Shown: positions 1 to 15,084 of the stretch, piece after piece | Position numbering within the stretch: position 1 is the first letter of the stretch | Layout: the number at the start of each line of letters is the position of its first letter | Origin: Synaphobranchus kaupii | Taxonomy: Eukaryota; Chordata; Actinopteri; Anguilliformes; Synaphobranchidae | Assembly (NCBI GenBank): GCA_029718625.1 | Contig: CM056379.1 | Location: 52,473,579 to 52,537,578 of the forward strand | Direction: 5' to 3' | DNA: 64,000 nucleotides | Notes under the pieces: model-generated | Seen by the model: only the letters and a program-made list of their open reading frames with translations | Database searches by the model: none | Told to the model about the DNA's origin: nothing | Made by a program: the position numbers and the translations under genes

Positions 1-1571
<1,571 letters not shown>

Positions 1572-1657
1572 TTAAATGGTTCAGTAAATACATGTAACTG
1601 ACTGTATGTTGGGGGATGTGGAGGGGCCTGTATTTCTGGCCCTGAAGAAAGACTCAC

Positions 1658-2051
1658 AGCCAATGAGCATGACGCAGATGGAAAAAATCTTCTCGGAGTT
1701 GGTGTTGGGTGAGACGTTGCCAAAACCCACGCTGGTCAGGCTGCTGAAGGTGAAGTAGAGTGCCGTGACGTACTTGTCCTTGATGGAGGGGCCTGATCTG
1801 GAGTCGCTGTCATTGTAGCGCTTGCCGATCTGGTCAGCCAGGTTGTCCAGCCAGCCTATCTTCATGTAAGGGCGCTCCACATTGCCGATGGCGTACCAGA
1901 TACAGGCCAGCCAGTGAGCGATGAGGGCAAATGTGCACATGAGCAGAAAGAGCACCGCTGCCCCATATTCTGAGTACCGGTCAAGCTTCCGTGCCACACG
2001 CACCAATCGCAACAGCCGGGCTGTTTTCAGCAGGCCAATCAGTGTGGTTGT
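1658..2051 (-). CDS. kcnh6: ERG-type K+ channel (KCNH6-like), exon 8: S4, S5, pore helix and selectivity filter
   Basis: This 394-bp exon begins [20 protein letters not shown], the S4 voltage sensor with regularly spaced basic residues. It continues with [10 protein letters not shown]5 ([20 protein letters not shown]), the turret with IGWLDNL and the possible N-glycosylation sequon NDS, the pore helix [14 protein letters not shown], and the start of S6 (FSICVMLIG). SVGFGN is the ERG selectivity filter, and the T-S pair before VGFG are known drug-contact residues in KCNH2. The acceptor is CAG at 2052-2054 and the donor GTGAGT at 1657-1652, leaving in phase 1. Human KCNH2 exon 7 is 388 bp as I recall; six extra bases keep the frame. 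RYNDSDS resembles KCNH6/KCNH7 more than KCNH2. Confidence 0.97.
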
Positions 2052-4647
2052 CTGCGGCTAGAAAGTGGGGGGAAAAGGGAACTGAATAACTATAAAGCAG
2101 TATATGCGGTTTAACACTAAATCACAGCACTAAAACGATGGGAGTATAAAGATCTGCATCCTGATGTTTCAGATAGCATTTAGGCTAACCTCCTCCCCCT
2201 ACCTTTAAGCTATTTAAGATCCACTGCAGAGGAAATTGTATTTTTAGCCCAAAGGTGATGTTCATTTAACTATTACAATTTTTGAGGACACCTGAATAAA
2301 GTAACTTTCAAAATTATGGAATGCCCTGCTGGGTGCAAACCTGTGTTGTCCCCCCTCAAGTGTGTATTTTTACATGTAAATTAACCACCCTCATGGGTTG
2401 TAACTTGAATTGATGTGACAACTCATCATCCTTACATGTTCGTGATGCCTTTGAGAAAGTGTGTAATCTGAGGGCTACAGCAATAAGGGCTAAACTTTTA
2501 TAAACTCCTGAAAGAAGGTTTTTAAGCGGATATCTCTGATGTAGTTATAAAGTCACTTGGAAAATCATCTGGATCATTTGTCCTTCCTAGTGAAGTCTGC
2601 TCTTTGCTGTCAATTAATTTCTTCTTTAGAGTGTATAGCCAGCAGTTAAATAAATACAGTTACATTTCTGCAAATAAATACTGTGATCTTCCACCTCAAA
2701 ATTTAACTCAGCTGCAAAGCTTGTAAAGCTGTAATTTTCCATTTTTCCACCAGCAATGCAAAACGTCACCTTGTTCCAAACCTTTTTATGCTTGCCTGCA
2801 CTGATAATAGCTTATTTCAAAACAAAACGCATGACAGCATACCATCTCAATCTCAAAATAGGATTTGACGAAGTGAATGCACATACCCGGCTCACAACAC
2901 AGCAGATCCCAAATTTGGTCAATTCTCACCTATTTAGGGTGTGTTCTATTTAGGGCTTTATAACTCCAGATGTGAGCATCACAGAAACTTGGAAAATTGT
3001 TTAAATGAAACAGGACAGTTGTACCATTTACAATACTAACTTAGATTAGTTTATTTTCATAATGTATGTCAAAATAAAGTGGCATATTGGCAAAAATGCA
3101 AAACAAAGTTTTTCTTTAGTTTGCAATGCAATACTGAGAGCTACAAATGTGAAGCAGGTAAAGCTATGCATTTCCTGGATCACAAGTGTGCAAAATCTGA
3201 GGCTGATATGCAGAACTACTAAAGATCTACAGTATGTATACCTTGTTGTCCCTTAGTGTCTCCAAATCTATCTAAATTGTGCACTGCTGTAAATCATAAA
3301 ATAATCATATGTTTACCTACAAATCAACTGTTTTGAATCATGAAACTCACTTTTGCATAATTTCCAAGTAGGAATTACTTATCTTTTCATCAGTATAGGG
3401 GGATAGATATTTGTGGGTCCAAAAACCTATCCAAAACACATCATAGAATGAATAAAATACTTTTTGTCCATTATAAAGCAGATAAATTTCCCCCTTGTAA
3501 TGGTTTAAGATGAAAACATTGATATTACAATGGTACACACACCTAAATATGTAGCATTATCATTCATTCTTTTACTTCAAGATGACATCACTTTTTTGTA
3601 TTCAACAGTATGTAATATCTTGCTGCATGCCATGGGATTATATTTCTCTGTAGTGTGTTTCACAAATCTTGCTATGTAAATCACTCTTAGGAAAGTTTTA
3701 CATTCATCTAGCACATATCAGCACACCGTAAAATGTTGCTGGCAATTGTTCTTGCTTCACGGACCATCGATGCAGGAAAGATGACTGATCCACCTATGAA
3801 CACTTGCACTATACTATGTGAAATGCACTCATTAGAGAAGGCCACTCAATTTCATATCAAACATATGGCAGAAGCCAGTGGTGGGGAAATTGTCATATTC
3901 ATAGGCATATTCTCCAATCAAAACAATATTATTCATTGCGTAAAACTGTAGCGACACAACTAAAGTTTATATTACGCTCGCTCATATTTTATTGTTCGAA
4001 GCGTCAAATGAGTCATGTAAAACACCCTTGTGTGGAGAATTTCTGCTGAATTTCATATTACAGCTCTGAGATTACTGCAGATATTACAACAGAGCCTCCT
4101 TTAATCTTAAGGTGACAGCAGACCTCAGAGCAGACCTCAAAAAAACCAGCAGGCACTCTCCAGACAGGGACCAGATACCCTGCTAGGCCTGAGTCTCCCT
4201 GGAGCGCGACTCAGACAACACAGCCAGACTGCATCCCGAGCAAGCTGTCCGAACGTGTCCCATAAACACCACTTCACTCCGTAAAGGATTATTTCGGACA
4301 ATGTGAAGTCTCATGCAATCTTTTTGCCCAGCTATGACTGCTGAAATGACAATGTGACATCAATACTGTCTTCACTGATTCCACCTGCAACTCGCAAATC
4401 GACTGATTGCCATGGGTATTACAGACTGCGTCATAAGTTGTGGATATTCCATTCTGACTCCACAGTACACTGCATCCTAAAAGATTTTTGCCTTTCTTCA
4501 GTCAAATGTAACCTAAGTTGTATCTATGTCACATGCACATACTACCTCCTACACCACATACTTAGCTACTTACTTTATAATGACACATTTGAGTAGACAA
4601 GTATATGTATAGTAGCATATTTCCGATCAGATATGGACCCTCCCTAC
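2052..4647 (-). other. Intron between exons 7 and 8
   Basis: This is a 2.6 kb AT-rich intron. I see no transposon ends, tandem arrays or coding similarity in it. The small open frames here are short and featureless. Confidence 0.7.
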
Positions 4648-5073
4648 CTCGTCTGAGCCTGAGCGGAAGATGAGCAGGTCGAAGGGGATGGCGGCAACGA
4701 TGTCGATGAGGAACCAACCCTTGAAGTAATGCACGGCAATCTGTCCCGGGTGGCTGACCACCTCATCGTTATGGTTGACGTAGGTCGTCCGGAAGTTGAT
4801 GAGGATGTCGATGATGAACATGATGTCGACGATGAGGTCCACCACGTTGAGAGGGTTGCAGGTGTAGCCACAGGTGCGCCGCCGCTCGTCCTCCTGCTCG
4901 TTGAGGAGAAAGGCAGCTGAGTAGGGTGTGAAGACGGCCGTGTAAAGGACCAGCAGCAGGATGATCCAGTCCCATACGGCTTTGAACGGGCTGTAGTGCA
5001 GGATGGTCCACTTGTGAATGCGCGGCGCCTGCAGCTTGTACTCAGGCAGCACGTCTGCACCCAGGGACAGCAC
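4648..5073 (-). CDS. kcnh6: ERG-type K+ channel (KCNH6-like), exon 7: S1, S2 and S3
   Basis: This 426-bp exon gives 142 codons in phase 0 at both ends. It starts [20 protein letters not shown] and encodes S1 ([20 protein letters not shown]), the extracellular S1-S2 loop with CGYTCNP, S2 ([18 protein letters not shown]), the S2-S3 loop [16 protein letters not shown], and S3 ([18 protein letters not shown]). It ends at RSGSDE. The acidic residues in S2 and S3 are the usual gating-charge partners of the ERG voltage sensor. The acceptor TAG is at 5074-5076 and the donor GTAGGG at 4647-4642. Human KCNH2 exon 6 is 429 bp as I remember it, so the size agrees. The frame is intact. This exon follows the 32.6 kb intron that holds most of the transposons. 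Confidence 0.96.
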
Positions 5074-6029
5074 CTAGGAGGACGTCAATAAAACATCTTT
5101 ATTAACCCACCATGAAACACGCATACACTGTTCAGATAGGACCCTGTTCTTTGAGGTACTTCCAGCCAGAAGGAAATTGACATCAAAACCTGACCATGGT
5201 ACCCAAAGTTTGGGGTAGAGGGTCTGTCTCACACACTGTTGTTAGTCAAGGCACTAGAATCAGTGGTAGCTAGGCAGCACACTACTCTCCCTGGACAATA
5301 TGGGCATTCCGCAGCTAAATTAGCCAATCACAAAAATGACAAGAAATGAGGGCATTGTGCAGCAGGGAAAGTCTCCTGTGGCTTCTGACAGAATATCAGG
5401 ACCGAGGATAGTGAAGCGTGGAGTTCCAGCACCACACATACAAGCCAACATCATCTGCTCCTATGCTGGGCTTCAATTAACACATTGCCCCACGTGGAGC
5501 AAAGACTTCTGTACAGGCAGTTAGAAGCAGCTGAGCCAGCACAGATATATCCCACAGCGCACTGCCTCAGAGGACAGCACAGACCAGGCCTGAAAAGAGA
5601 AAACTCTAATGCAAAATTTAGTAAAGCTGAGTAGAAATATCAGGAAGTATATTTATTATAATAATATATTGTGGAAATGCACAGTAAACAATAAAGGGAC
5701 ATTCCATCCTGGGGTTTTTTATTTGTAGAAGAGTAGCTTTCCTGCTGATTTAAATGAGCTCTCTACCTGTAGCGAGTGCAGAGATATAGCACCAATCTAC
5801 AGTGCATGCTCCAGTTTCCTTCTTTACTATGGACTACAATGGGGTGGTTGTTTACAGTCTATGGGCAGACACCAGATAACGCCAGTTTGCCACTCCTACT
5901 GAATACAAACGGAGGGGCTGGGTGTTACTATTTGGCCTGGAAGCCAGCTAGCCACTAAATAAAGAAAATCTAGGTTTATGGTGTTCAGTTTAATTTCTTA
6001 CTTATGTTCCACTGAAAAGAAAATATCAC

Positions 6030-6240
6030 TTTGCTGTTGTGTGGCAAATTGCAAAGGTTTAATGTTGGCGAAGGTATTACTATCGGCTACCAGAATATGA
6101 GGGTGAGAAAAACAATAGCTGACGGCAATTGGGATCGCTAAATATCCTCCAGATATACCTAACACACAGCTGAAGAATGTCCAAGTTTGTAGTAGGCACT
6201 TTTGCCCAGATGATTTTGAGGAGAACATTCAGGCGAAACC
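6030..6240 (+). pseudogene. THAP zinc-finger domain relic
   Basis: Read forward, about 6031-6050 gives CCVANCKG, the paired-cysteine start of a THAP domain. About 6176-6228 gives NVQVCSRHFCPDDFEEN, the typical Cys-X2-His end with the following acidic segment. Between them the frame shifts and contains stops, so it cannot encode an intact domain. THAP domains (C2CH zinc fingers) occur in P-element-like transposases such as THAP9 and in host DNA-binding proteins. No ATPase or RNase-H-like region was seen nearby, so the source, a decayed P-like transposon or a retrocopied THAP exon, is undecided. Confidence 0.6.
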
Positions 6241-6424
6241 TCGACAAGGGCCATTCTATAGTACTCGCTTCCTGTTTTTTGCTTGTTCTCTATTTAACTT
6301 CTTTTTTTATTTTATAGTTCAGAATGTATAGCTGACTGTGTGTACTACTCATGTTTATTACTAGGGATAGCTCCTACGCTATGAGAAAGTTGTGCTTTGT
6401 CGGATCTGCTTTGTAGTCGCGTCA

Positions 6425-6497
6425 ATGACCTTCAATATGCACTTATTGTACGTCGCTTTGGATAAAAGCGTCTGCCAAATAATTGTAATGTAATGTA
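6425..6497 (+). mobile_element. SINE 3' tail
   Basis: CGCTTTGGATAAAAGCGTCTG followed by CCAAATAATTGTAATGTAATG is the 3' end and tail of the fish SINE family that also appears, in the other orientation, at 48802-48900. The head was not recognised, so the copy is truncated or diverged. Confidence 0.6.
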
Positions 6498-6532
6498 AAT
6501 CTGGTAGACTATGGAAGACCACTATAGTGGAT

Positions 6533-7260
6533 GAACGAATAATAGAATAGAATAGAATAACTTTAATTTTCCCGTTAGGGAACTTCGGTTGTAGCCACCA
6601 GCAACAACAAAAAAGACATAGACAGTGGGGCAGACCCACAACACACAAACAAACATATGAAATAAAGACATCCAATAGAATCATTGCATTAATCAAACTA
6701 ATTAAGTGAATTAAAGTGGAATACAGCCAAACGTCATGATTAAAAATAGCCCCCGCTGTCCCGAGATGTCCAATGTCATTAAGCAGTCCAACGCACAAAG
6801 ACTCCACGACTTTCCTCCATACATGCAGTGTTGCGGTCTCTGTCCACTGTTGAAACGGAGCACCGAACTGCGTCAGCCTTCCCAGACGTCTCCTCACTCC
6901 TCCCCCACATTATCTTCTCCTTCCCTTCCCTGGTAGCCTTTTGAAGATTGCCTGCAGTCCTGGATCAGTCCCGACATCTTCCGGTGAAGAGCGATGGTAA
7001 ACTTTGTAGCTGCAGATCCCACGGACATTCCCGAGCATATGTTGCGAATGCGTCTCCATGGTGATGACCACAAACAAAATTATCCCGACTAGACAATTCG
7101 TCAATATTATCAAAACGAGCAGGAGTGCCCTGAAAAATCTCCAGCCCGCTTCCCCGTCCCATAACAGACACACAGTGCATGAAAAAAACTAAAGACAAAA
7201 GCCAGACACAACAAAACACATTCAAATTAACAAACACGAACACGAGAGACAGCTGGACTT
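6533..7260 (-). mobile_element. Probable non-LTR retroposon remnant with TTCTA-repeat tail
   Basis: On the minus strand the segment ends in AAGTTATTCTATTCTATTC, a pentanucleotide-repeat 3' tail of the kind left by fish LINEs and their derivatives. The upstream 0.6 kb has short overlapping open frames (7173-6910, 6897-6379) but no recognisable reverse transcriptase motif. The upstream limit is a guess. Confidence 0.4.
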
Positions 7261-8486
7261 AGACTTCAGGCAGACATCGATGCAAAGAATTTGCAACCAA
7301 GTACTAAGCATGATGAATTTATTTGATATTATGCTAATTTGTCTGATAAGTTTTGGTCCCCTAAAATGGGGGACTATGTATAAAACGGTTGTGACTCCTT
7401 CGTGGATTACTGGATATGGATGTAAATACCCTTAAATTAAAGCTGACAGTCTGCACATTAACCTCATATTCATGGTTTCATTTCAAATCCAACATCCTGG
7501 AGTACAGAGCCATAACAACAGAAATTGTGCCACTGTCTAAATACTTATTTCACTGTAACTTTTATCCATTGCTACATCAATGTTGAACATGGTCTAAAAA
7601 TAGTAATTCCAAGAATATATTTAAGACTATGTCATGGCACATTTGTCATACTGTACACAACATAGAATATCTTTTTATGAGAGTAACTCGTCTGTACTGT
7701 CAGAGCAAGCTCAATGAGCCATTCTGTATGTATGGCCACAGTTCAGACAACAGAGCAGATAGGACCACAAACAAAATTGCTTTTTCGTAACAGTACACAA
7801 CTGCTAACTCTAATTCTGCACAACTAATTCTGCAAGGAACATGCCAGAATGATTGGGTGCAGTAAAATATAACAGAGCTTATATGAGCTCTGTTATAACT
7901 TATATTTATATAACTTATATAATGTATAACAGAGTTTATATTATTCCAGTAGGGACCAAATTTACTCTTATGGGACTGGAGCTTTTAAGTGTTATTAATA
8001 TTGGGTTTACATGAGGTAAAAAGGTATAAAGGTTGATGTTTGTAAGGAGTGAGATTCTCTCATTCTGGTTATTTCTGTGGGAAATCCTGAAAGGTCAAGC
8101 ACTCCGTGCTGAATAGGTATGGGGTATACCTGCCTGCCATTCCAATATTACAATAGACTATTATGTTACCAGTACAATATGACTGAGAAGTCTTCATATT
8201 CAGCAAAAACAGGTAGGTAATAAAGACTATAATTTCTAGCATATATTTAAAATCTGCCTTGCAGTCTCTACGGGCCAGAATAAATGTTTACGTCCAACTC
8301 AATTTGTTTTACAGTGATGTAATGCTAAAGTTAAAAAGTTTAAAAATTAAAAACAATCATTTAGAATCCTGAATGAATACTAAACATCAAAGTGAATGTG
8401 ACATTTTACCACAGAGAACATTTTACAAGGATGACTGAGTCTGTTTATATTTGCTTAGCGCTCTCTTTTTGACGTGTGCTGCATCT

Positions 8487-8555
8487 GAACAAGCCTTTTC
8501 TCCCCCGCAGGGAGATGGAACAAGCCTTTTCTCCCCCGCAGGGAGATGGAACAAG
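8487..8555. repeat. 31-bp tandem duplication
   Basis: Two identical 31-bp units (starting GAACAAGCCTTTTCTCCCCC) lie head to tail at 8487 and 8518, followed by seven bases of a third. The perfect identity suggests a recent event. Confidence 0.9.
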
Positions 8556-8776
8556 ATGGCATTAAAGAGATTCCTGCCCCAGACACACAGCAACACACAG
8601 ATTGAGATGAATGACAGAAATACTGAAGAAACAGAAGCATAAGCAGCATGAAGGTATACTTCAAAAAGGAGCGTGTAACTCCCTTAAAAACTACATTTTC
8701 TCACATCCTTTGACAGCGAACAAAAAGTTTGTCTTTTTTCAAGGGATAAAATCTGTGCCTGACTGTAAGGCCAGGT

Positions 8777-8813
8777 GTGTGCGTGCGTGTGCGTGTGCGC
8801 GCGCGTGTGTGTG
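8777..8813. repeat. GT/GC dinucleotide microsatellite
   Basis: Alternating purine-pyrimidine run (GTGTGCGTGCGTGTGCGT and onward), potentially Z-DNA forming. Confidence 0.9.
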
Positions 8814-9607
8814 TCACAGACACACGGCTCCATTCTTATGCATGCCATTTAACACTGGGTCTCCTTTGGGGGGTTTGAACAAAAGCGACTCTTGAGACAG
8901 GCTGTTCAAGTGAGAAGGTCAAGCAGGGTATTTCACAGACAAGAGCGGAGAAGGCCAGCAGGTCCCACAGGAGTTCTTCACTTGAAGCCTGGAGCTGTGG
9001 CTTTGAGCCGCCGTCCCCCGCTGTGTGCTCTGCCCTCTCATTCCCCTACAGAAGCCCTATAGGCTCAGTGTGTAACCAGTGATTTGCAGCTTCTCTTTAC
9101 AGCATCCAGCAGGCTTCCCTCAGCTGCAGCTCACCATCCACAGCAGGAGCAACTACAACAAACCCTCCAGTTTTCCATTCTCCTAACGATGTCACAGATC
9201 GGCCAGCCTTCATTTGTAGGGGAGGGAAATTTGAGTGTGTGTGTATGCACGTGAAAAATATGTATGATAGTTTCAATATTTATCACATTCCAGTGTAGAT
9301 TATAAAATATATTACATTTTTTATAATAAAGTACATGACAAAATAGATTAAAAATAAATGTATTACGAAAAATAAGTGCAATGTATGTGTGACAATGAGT
9401 CAACTTATGTGTGATTTAAAGTATAATTAACCCAGTGAAGTACATTCTCTTCACAAAAGTGATTCATTCTCATATGGAAAACATTTTACACTGATTCTCT
9501 CAAACATATATTGAGCAGATTTGAGCAAATATGCAACTGATAATTTTACTTGTGATTCTTCCAGTTGATTCTATAACAATACAGGTATGTTAGAGCGGGT
9601 GGTTTCT

Positions 9608-9668
9608 TGGACAATTAAGTACAATTAAGTTAGTCAGTACAATTAAGTCAGTCAGTACAATTAAGTTA
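9608..9668. repeat. Short tandem array of GTACAATTAAGT units
   Basis: Four spaced copies of ACAATTAAGT with intervening TAGTCAGT. A small local array with no other features. Confidence 0.8.
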
Positions 9669-11966
9669 GCCCTGAACAGCTGTTTCCCCTTTATTATTCA
9701 TACTCTGACTTTATCCAACACTGCTGTTACCAGTATCAGAAATGCAAACCATCTCACACAACTTCACTTCGATCCAAGAATTAGCTTACTCAAATACCAA
9801 AATTAAAGACTCAAGCTATCCCTAGCACATATTTCTTTGCAACACAACAAACATCTCACAACTTTTTTCTCTCAAGCAATTTCAAAGTATAAACGCTTCT
9901 TACACAGCACACAGTTTAGTCGTGGAACACAGCAAACCATGGGTAGCAGTCTGAAGCGAACACTGACCGGAATCATGATTAGAGCCTGCATATTTGAGAG
10001 CTCGGAGAAGCCCCTGCGCGTTCCTCCACGGCGGAATGACCCAGGGCTCAGGACTCCGTTCCACGGCTCGCCGCCAGACGCTCGCCCCTTCCTCTGATGA
10101 GACGAGACTAATGCCGCGCACGCTAGGGGTCGACTTTCATGTTCTGCCACTTTCTGCCTGTCGGCTCCCTGTGCCTGCTGCCCTTTTATTCGGCTATCAG
10201 CGCCGCACCTGGCGCTCCATGTGACACTTTCACTCTGCAAGTGGCCAAGGATGCTAATCACACCAATTTACAGTCAAATCCAAAAAAAGCCACTGCATGT
10301 TTTTTTTGGGACTCGTTTTCATTTGCAGAGAGTACAAGACAAATACAGAGAGAGCCTGTCATTCAGGTTACTATTCAAAAGCATCCAAAATCTGTCCTCT
10401 TCCATCCGAAAAATCTTGAGCAAAGATGTGCAGCTCCTAAAAGGAACTAAAAGAACACCCAGATCCCTGACTGGCACACGTCAAACTGGCCATAACAGAC
10501 ATATTTCCAAGAGTCCTTAGCCAGCAGGACTGAAGGAAGATTTTAAGGTTTTTGCAACGCAAAACATTTTTTTTACATCTGGGAAGGCCTTTGTTCCCAT
10601 GGTAACCACGTGGTGCACGAGTGGGCCACTGGAGTTGGACGGGGTGGGGACGAAACCGAAAATGAGCACCGACCGTATCACCTCACTCTTTTCTCTTTTC
10701 CTCCCCCATTGCCGCTGTGCCAAAGATCTTCCCAGCTGCTGAAGGGAGTGGGTCCAGTGAAGGGAGCGGGAAAGCCAGCGTTCCTTATCCACATCACCAG
10801 CCACTGGATTCCGTTACACCGTCACCGCGGATCGCTGGTAAATGGATGGAGAGCCTCGGAGACACAGGGAATCACCCGCTGCTCCACGGCCCCGTGCTTT
10901 CCCTGTCTTTCCCCATCGGGCTGGTGAGGTCCAGCGCTCTTCGCCCTGCTGAAGTCAAAGGGTCTTTCCCATCACGCCCATGATTGCTTTATATTCACAA
11001 ATGATCCACAACAATATCTGTTGGTCCCCATAAACGTTGTAGCTGCAAATATAACTTATTGGAAGGATATTCAATTAGTCTCATAAAGATATATCAAGTG
11101 CTGTCAGTGAGCTTTGTACCCACAAACAAAAGTACTAGTAATCTGGACGGCTGATCAGAGATCCAATTTACTTTATATTCAAAATAACAAAATAACACAG
11201 GCACATGTAACTGCATAATTGTGGGTGAAATGGAAAAAAAAATGGAGTTTCATTTTTCAAATTCAGAGCCCTTCTCAATAACAAGTTAGTGGCCGACTGT
11301 TTGCTTATAGTCAATCGTTTCAATTGATAAATCATATGCTATAAAATCTGTCGCCATCCGTAAAATATTCTAATGCAATGCAACTGTCAACAAGAATCAG
11401 TATGGGCCCTGTGTTACCATAACAATAATCACTATAACAGACCCCTCATATATATAATGATAAACCACCATTTTTTGGGACACCTTTCTTCATTGGTGTC
11501 GCAAAACTACACAACAAAAAGAAGCACAAGGCCTACCTTAAGTTTTTGCCATAATATCTAACCACTGCTCAACATACAATCCACACACGGTGACTCTGGC
11601 TTCAGCTGAAGATGCTACATAACTCAGGTGAGCACAGACGAATTCAACAGAGAGCACAATGACCGCAGCAGCCCCTGTTTGTCATAATCCTACCAAAGTA
11701 TCATCCCAGGCCGATGAGCCCTCTGTTGATAGGGTCGTACAGGCATAGCTGTGTATGAGTAATGAGTACTTGGGCGAAACAGATTGGGGTGGGGGTGAGA
11801 GAAGTTAACTTAAGTTAAGTTATACTGTATTGACCCCATGGGGTAATTTGTCCTCTGCATTTGACCCATCCTAACTACTTAAGAGCAGTGTTCAAGTTTC
11901 TGTTTGAAGCTCATGGTGTTTCTCTGGGAGAGAGCTGGAGTGCACTGGCAGAGGAAGAGGAATCAG

Positions 11967-11990
11967 CCCCCCCCCCCCCCCCCCCCCCCC
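11967..11990. repeat. 24-base poly-C run
   Basis: Uninterrupted cytosines. The length in the assembly is likely unreliable. Confidence 0.95.
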
Positions 11991-13459
11991 ACCAGCCCCA
12001 ATTCTGTCCAGCCCGTCTTGGACACACACATAAGCATGATAACTCACATACTAGTACTACATATAAGCATACACGATACATACATACACGCTTATCTAAA
12101 CTGCACACATATACAAAAGCTCAATCTCGTCAAAACTGGGGATGCTTGTAAACATTCTAATGCACATGCACACTAATACCATAAAATCTCACTGTAAATA
12201 GGCAATGATAGTGTTGGCTTTGGATAAGGTGGCACAGCACACAAATGCACACATTCACATGCAGACAGTACTTAATCATGATCTCACCATCAGAAAAAAG
12301 CAAAAAGCACTGCCACCTTTCTTTGACATTTTTAGTACATCTTCTCTCCTGAGGCCATCATGTGACGCTAGTGTGCTACATCGCAAAACAAACTGAGTTT
12401 ATGGAGATGAGTCAGTAACAAAAATGACAATAATATTCTCCTGAGACCAGGCAGCAAAAAGGTTTATGTCTTTTAATTTAAAAGAAAAAAGTCCAAGTGT
12501 CTTGGATGACAAAAACATGTGTTGCAGTCAAAATATATTAAAAAATATTACTTACTTTATTTTTATTGAATTGTTTTTTTATTTTTATTATTTGTTTCTG
12601 ATTTTTCCTAGTTTTTCTCCAAATTTGGTAGCCAATTGTACCCTATTATGATTCAATTCTCTGTGTACTGCTGAGCATTCACCGCTACACAACCCCGTTG
12701 GCCGGCGGTAGGAAGGAGGTCGCCATATCTTCTTCAAGGCGTGCCTCCTCCTGCCCCTGACCGTGATTCTAGCACTGCACAGAGCTTAGGAGGTCTTAGG
12801 AGGATCTTCATTTGTTTTTTTTCAAATGGCAATGAAGACTAAGAAAAATTTCTGTTATGAAGAGGCTGGATAAAGAACTTCATAGTTATCATTCACTTTA
12901 TACATCTGACGGAAAATGTAAATGCATAACAACCATGTTACTAAAGTATTGCCATCTTACTTAAAAAAAGAGAAGCCTGAACCACACTGCCTGGTCCCAG
13001 GAAGGCTGACACAGAAGTGTCCGCTGCACGCTCTCACATAACCATCCCTCCTGATTTAAACATCCATCACCATCCCAACCTTAAAGACACCTGAGGGAAT
13101 CTTTCAACAGGAAACAAATGAAAAAGGAAGTAACTTAAAATTGTGGGTAACTTCTGTTCAACATCAGCCCCCCCAGCACAATGACGAGGCAGTGGTATTC
13201 ATTTATACCTAGTGACACAACACACCAATGACAGGAAATTTGAGAGAAACACTGTGTAATGGAAACAAAATGGCGCATCCTAACACAGCGAGTCTGGAAG
13301 GCGTGACGCGGCTTCTCATTTTGACGCGGGCCATGACTCTTCTGAGCGGACCGGGGCCGAATGCTGCTATTACACTGTGACAGAGATGGAGAGGGACAGA
13401 GATATGGGGCTCCTTAATGGAGCAGAAACGAGAAGCAGCTGAGCTCCTGCGGCTCAGTC

Positions 13460-13492
<33 letters not shown>

Positions 13493-13535
13493 GAGAGACT
13501 GAGCTGTGAGAGTGCGAGAGAGAGAAAGAGAGTGA
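13460..13535. repeat. GA dinucleotide-rich microsatellite
   Basis: GA repeats interrupted by single C and CTGAGCTGT, then continuing as GAGAGAGAAAGAGAG. A polypurine tract. Confidence 0.9.
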
Positions 13536-14057
13536 GAACAAGCAGGGCATGCTGTCTAACTCCTTCCATTAAACTAGGGCGGTGATGTAAGCATTAGGGG
13601 AGAGCATGATAATGGACCGTCTCTGCGGATGACATGGCCACCCCTCCTGACACTGGCACATCACTGCGCTTTCCCCTGTCGCAGGCCATGAGAGCAGGTG
13701 CTTCAACCTACCGGGAGAGGCTACTGTAGGGTGGAGCGTCACTTACATCTATTTGTGATCACAAAAATTAACTAAAAATAATCAAAAAATATAATGATTA
13801 TATACTAACATCTTTGCATTAGTCCTGATTAATAAATTAACATTTCTTTTTGGTATACCTGACCCTATCCTTTCCCTCAAATCTGGATGTATACAAGTAC
13901 GAGTGCAGACAAGTATGTGCCCTTCTCTGAAGCCAGATGGCGTTTATCATCAATTTACAGTCCACAAGGATTAGTAGTGATTATGTCAGAGTAGACTTCA
14001 TGCGCAGTTACCATGGGCACAATGCAAGTGCATGATCCAAGTTACTATTCTATATAT

Positions 14058-14230
14058 TATACATTTACATTTTGACATTTGGCATATGCTCTTATCCAGT
14101 GAGATTATTTTTGTAATTACAATACATTTATACACCTGGATATTTACTAAAGCAATTCAGGTTAAGTACCTTTCTCAAGGGTACAGCGGCAGCAAACCCA
14201 CAAACCTTTTAGTTACCACCCAACCTGCCC
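14058..14230 (-). mobile_element. Diverged tRNA-derived SINE copy
   Basis: The body matches the SINE at 48802-50630 along GGATATTTACTAAAGCAATT and CAGGTTAAGTACCTTTCTCA, as well as the CATTTGGCATATGCTCTTATCC tail region. The tRNA head is missing or too diverged to see. Same orientation (minus) as the other copy. Confidence 0.65.
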
Positions 14231-15084
14231 CACAAGTCCATACAGTGCTATGTCAATTAAAAGTCACTGAGGAAGCATTTAGGCAGATTCAATCAATTTC
14301 TTTAACATAACAGGTAATCAGTACTGGAGAGCAGAAGTATTATCTGTTGTACTTATGAACACAGCAATTCACAAAAGGAAATAAGAAGACTGAAGAATGT
14401 GCCTTAGCTGGTAGTGACAATGAATTTCAGACAATAGCAGTGTTTCTTAAAAGATTTTCTTTGTATTTTTCTTTGTATCAATAAAATAGAAACTATTGTA
14501 AGCATACCACAATAGAATCAGGCTACTATCCACTGATGCCTTTCTTCAGTTAGCTACCTGTAACTGACAATTGGGAAAACTATAGGTAGGTATCTCTATG
14601 TAATGGGGCGTGACGTGTGAGGTAGGAGGAGCCAAACGCAGCAAGGGGATTCTTTAAGCGCTTAGGCCACTAAGGCGGGAAACCCCGCAGATAAGGTAGG
14701 AGACAAGACAGGGAACACATACCAAAGCTACTAACCGGCTCACTGTGACACACCAATAAGTAGAAGCGCAAACGCCAGGTCTTTCACTAAGAAAACCAAG
14801 CCAAGCAAATAGAACAAAGCACTAGGCTCTCAAACTTCTACAAGCTAGGTGACTAGAGAACGAGCTGGAAATAACAAACGCCCTGTCTCGGTAACGAGAC
14901 GCATAAGAACAGGCGAGTAGCATAATGGCACAAACAAAACACACAGCAAGCAAACACTGAAAACTAATGTGAATTAGAATTACCAGGAGGCGAAAAGAAC
15001 GGGATCTAACGTTCCAAGGCTACTCTCAGAGACTAGTAGTCAAACGCAAACATGTCCACAACATCACCCAATCTTCCCCACAGG

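Noticed and set aside
4729..5011. Plus-strand and alternative minus-strand frames overlapping exon 7
   Set aside because: Shadows of the S1-S3 coding frame, which is conserved and spliced in phase.
6379..6897. 172-codon open frame on the minus strand
   Set aside because: It crosses a pentanucleotide retroposon tail and a SINE tail; no conserved domain.
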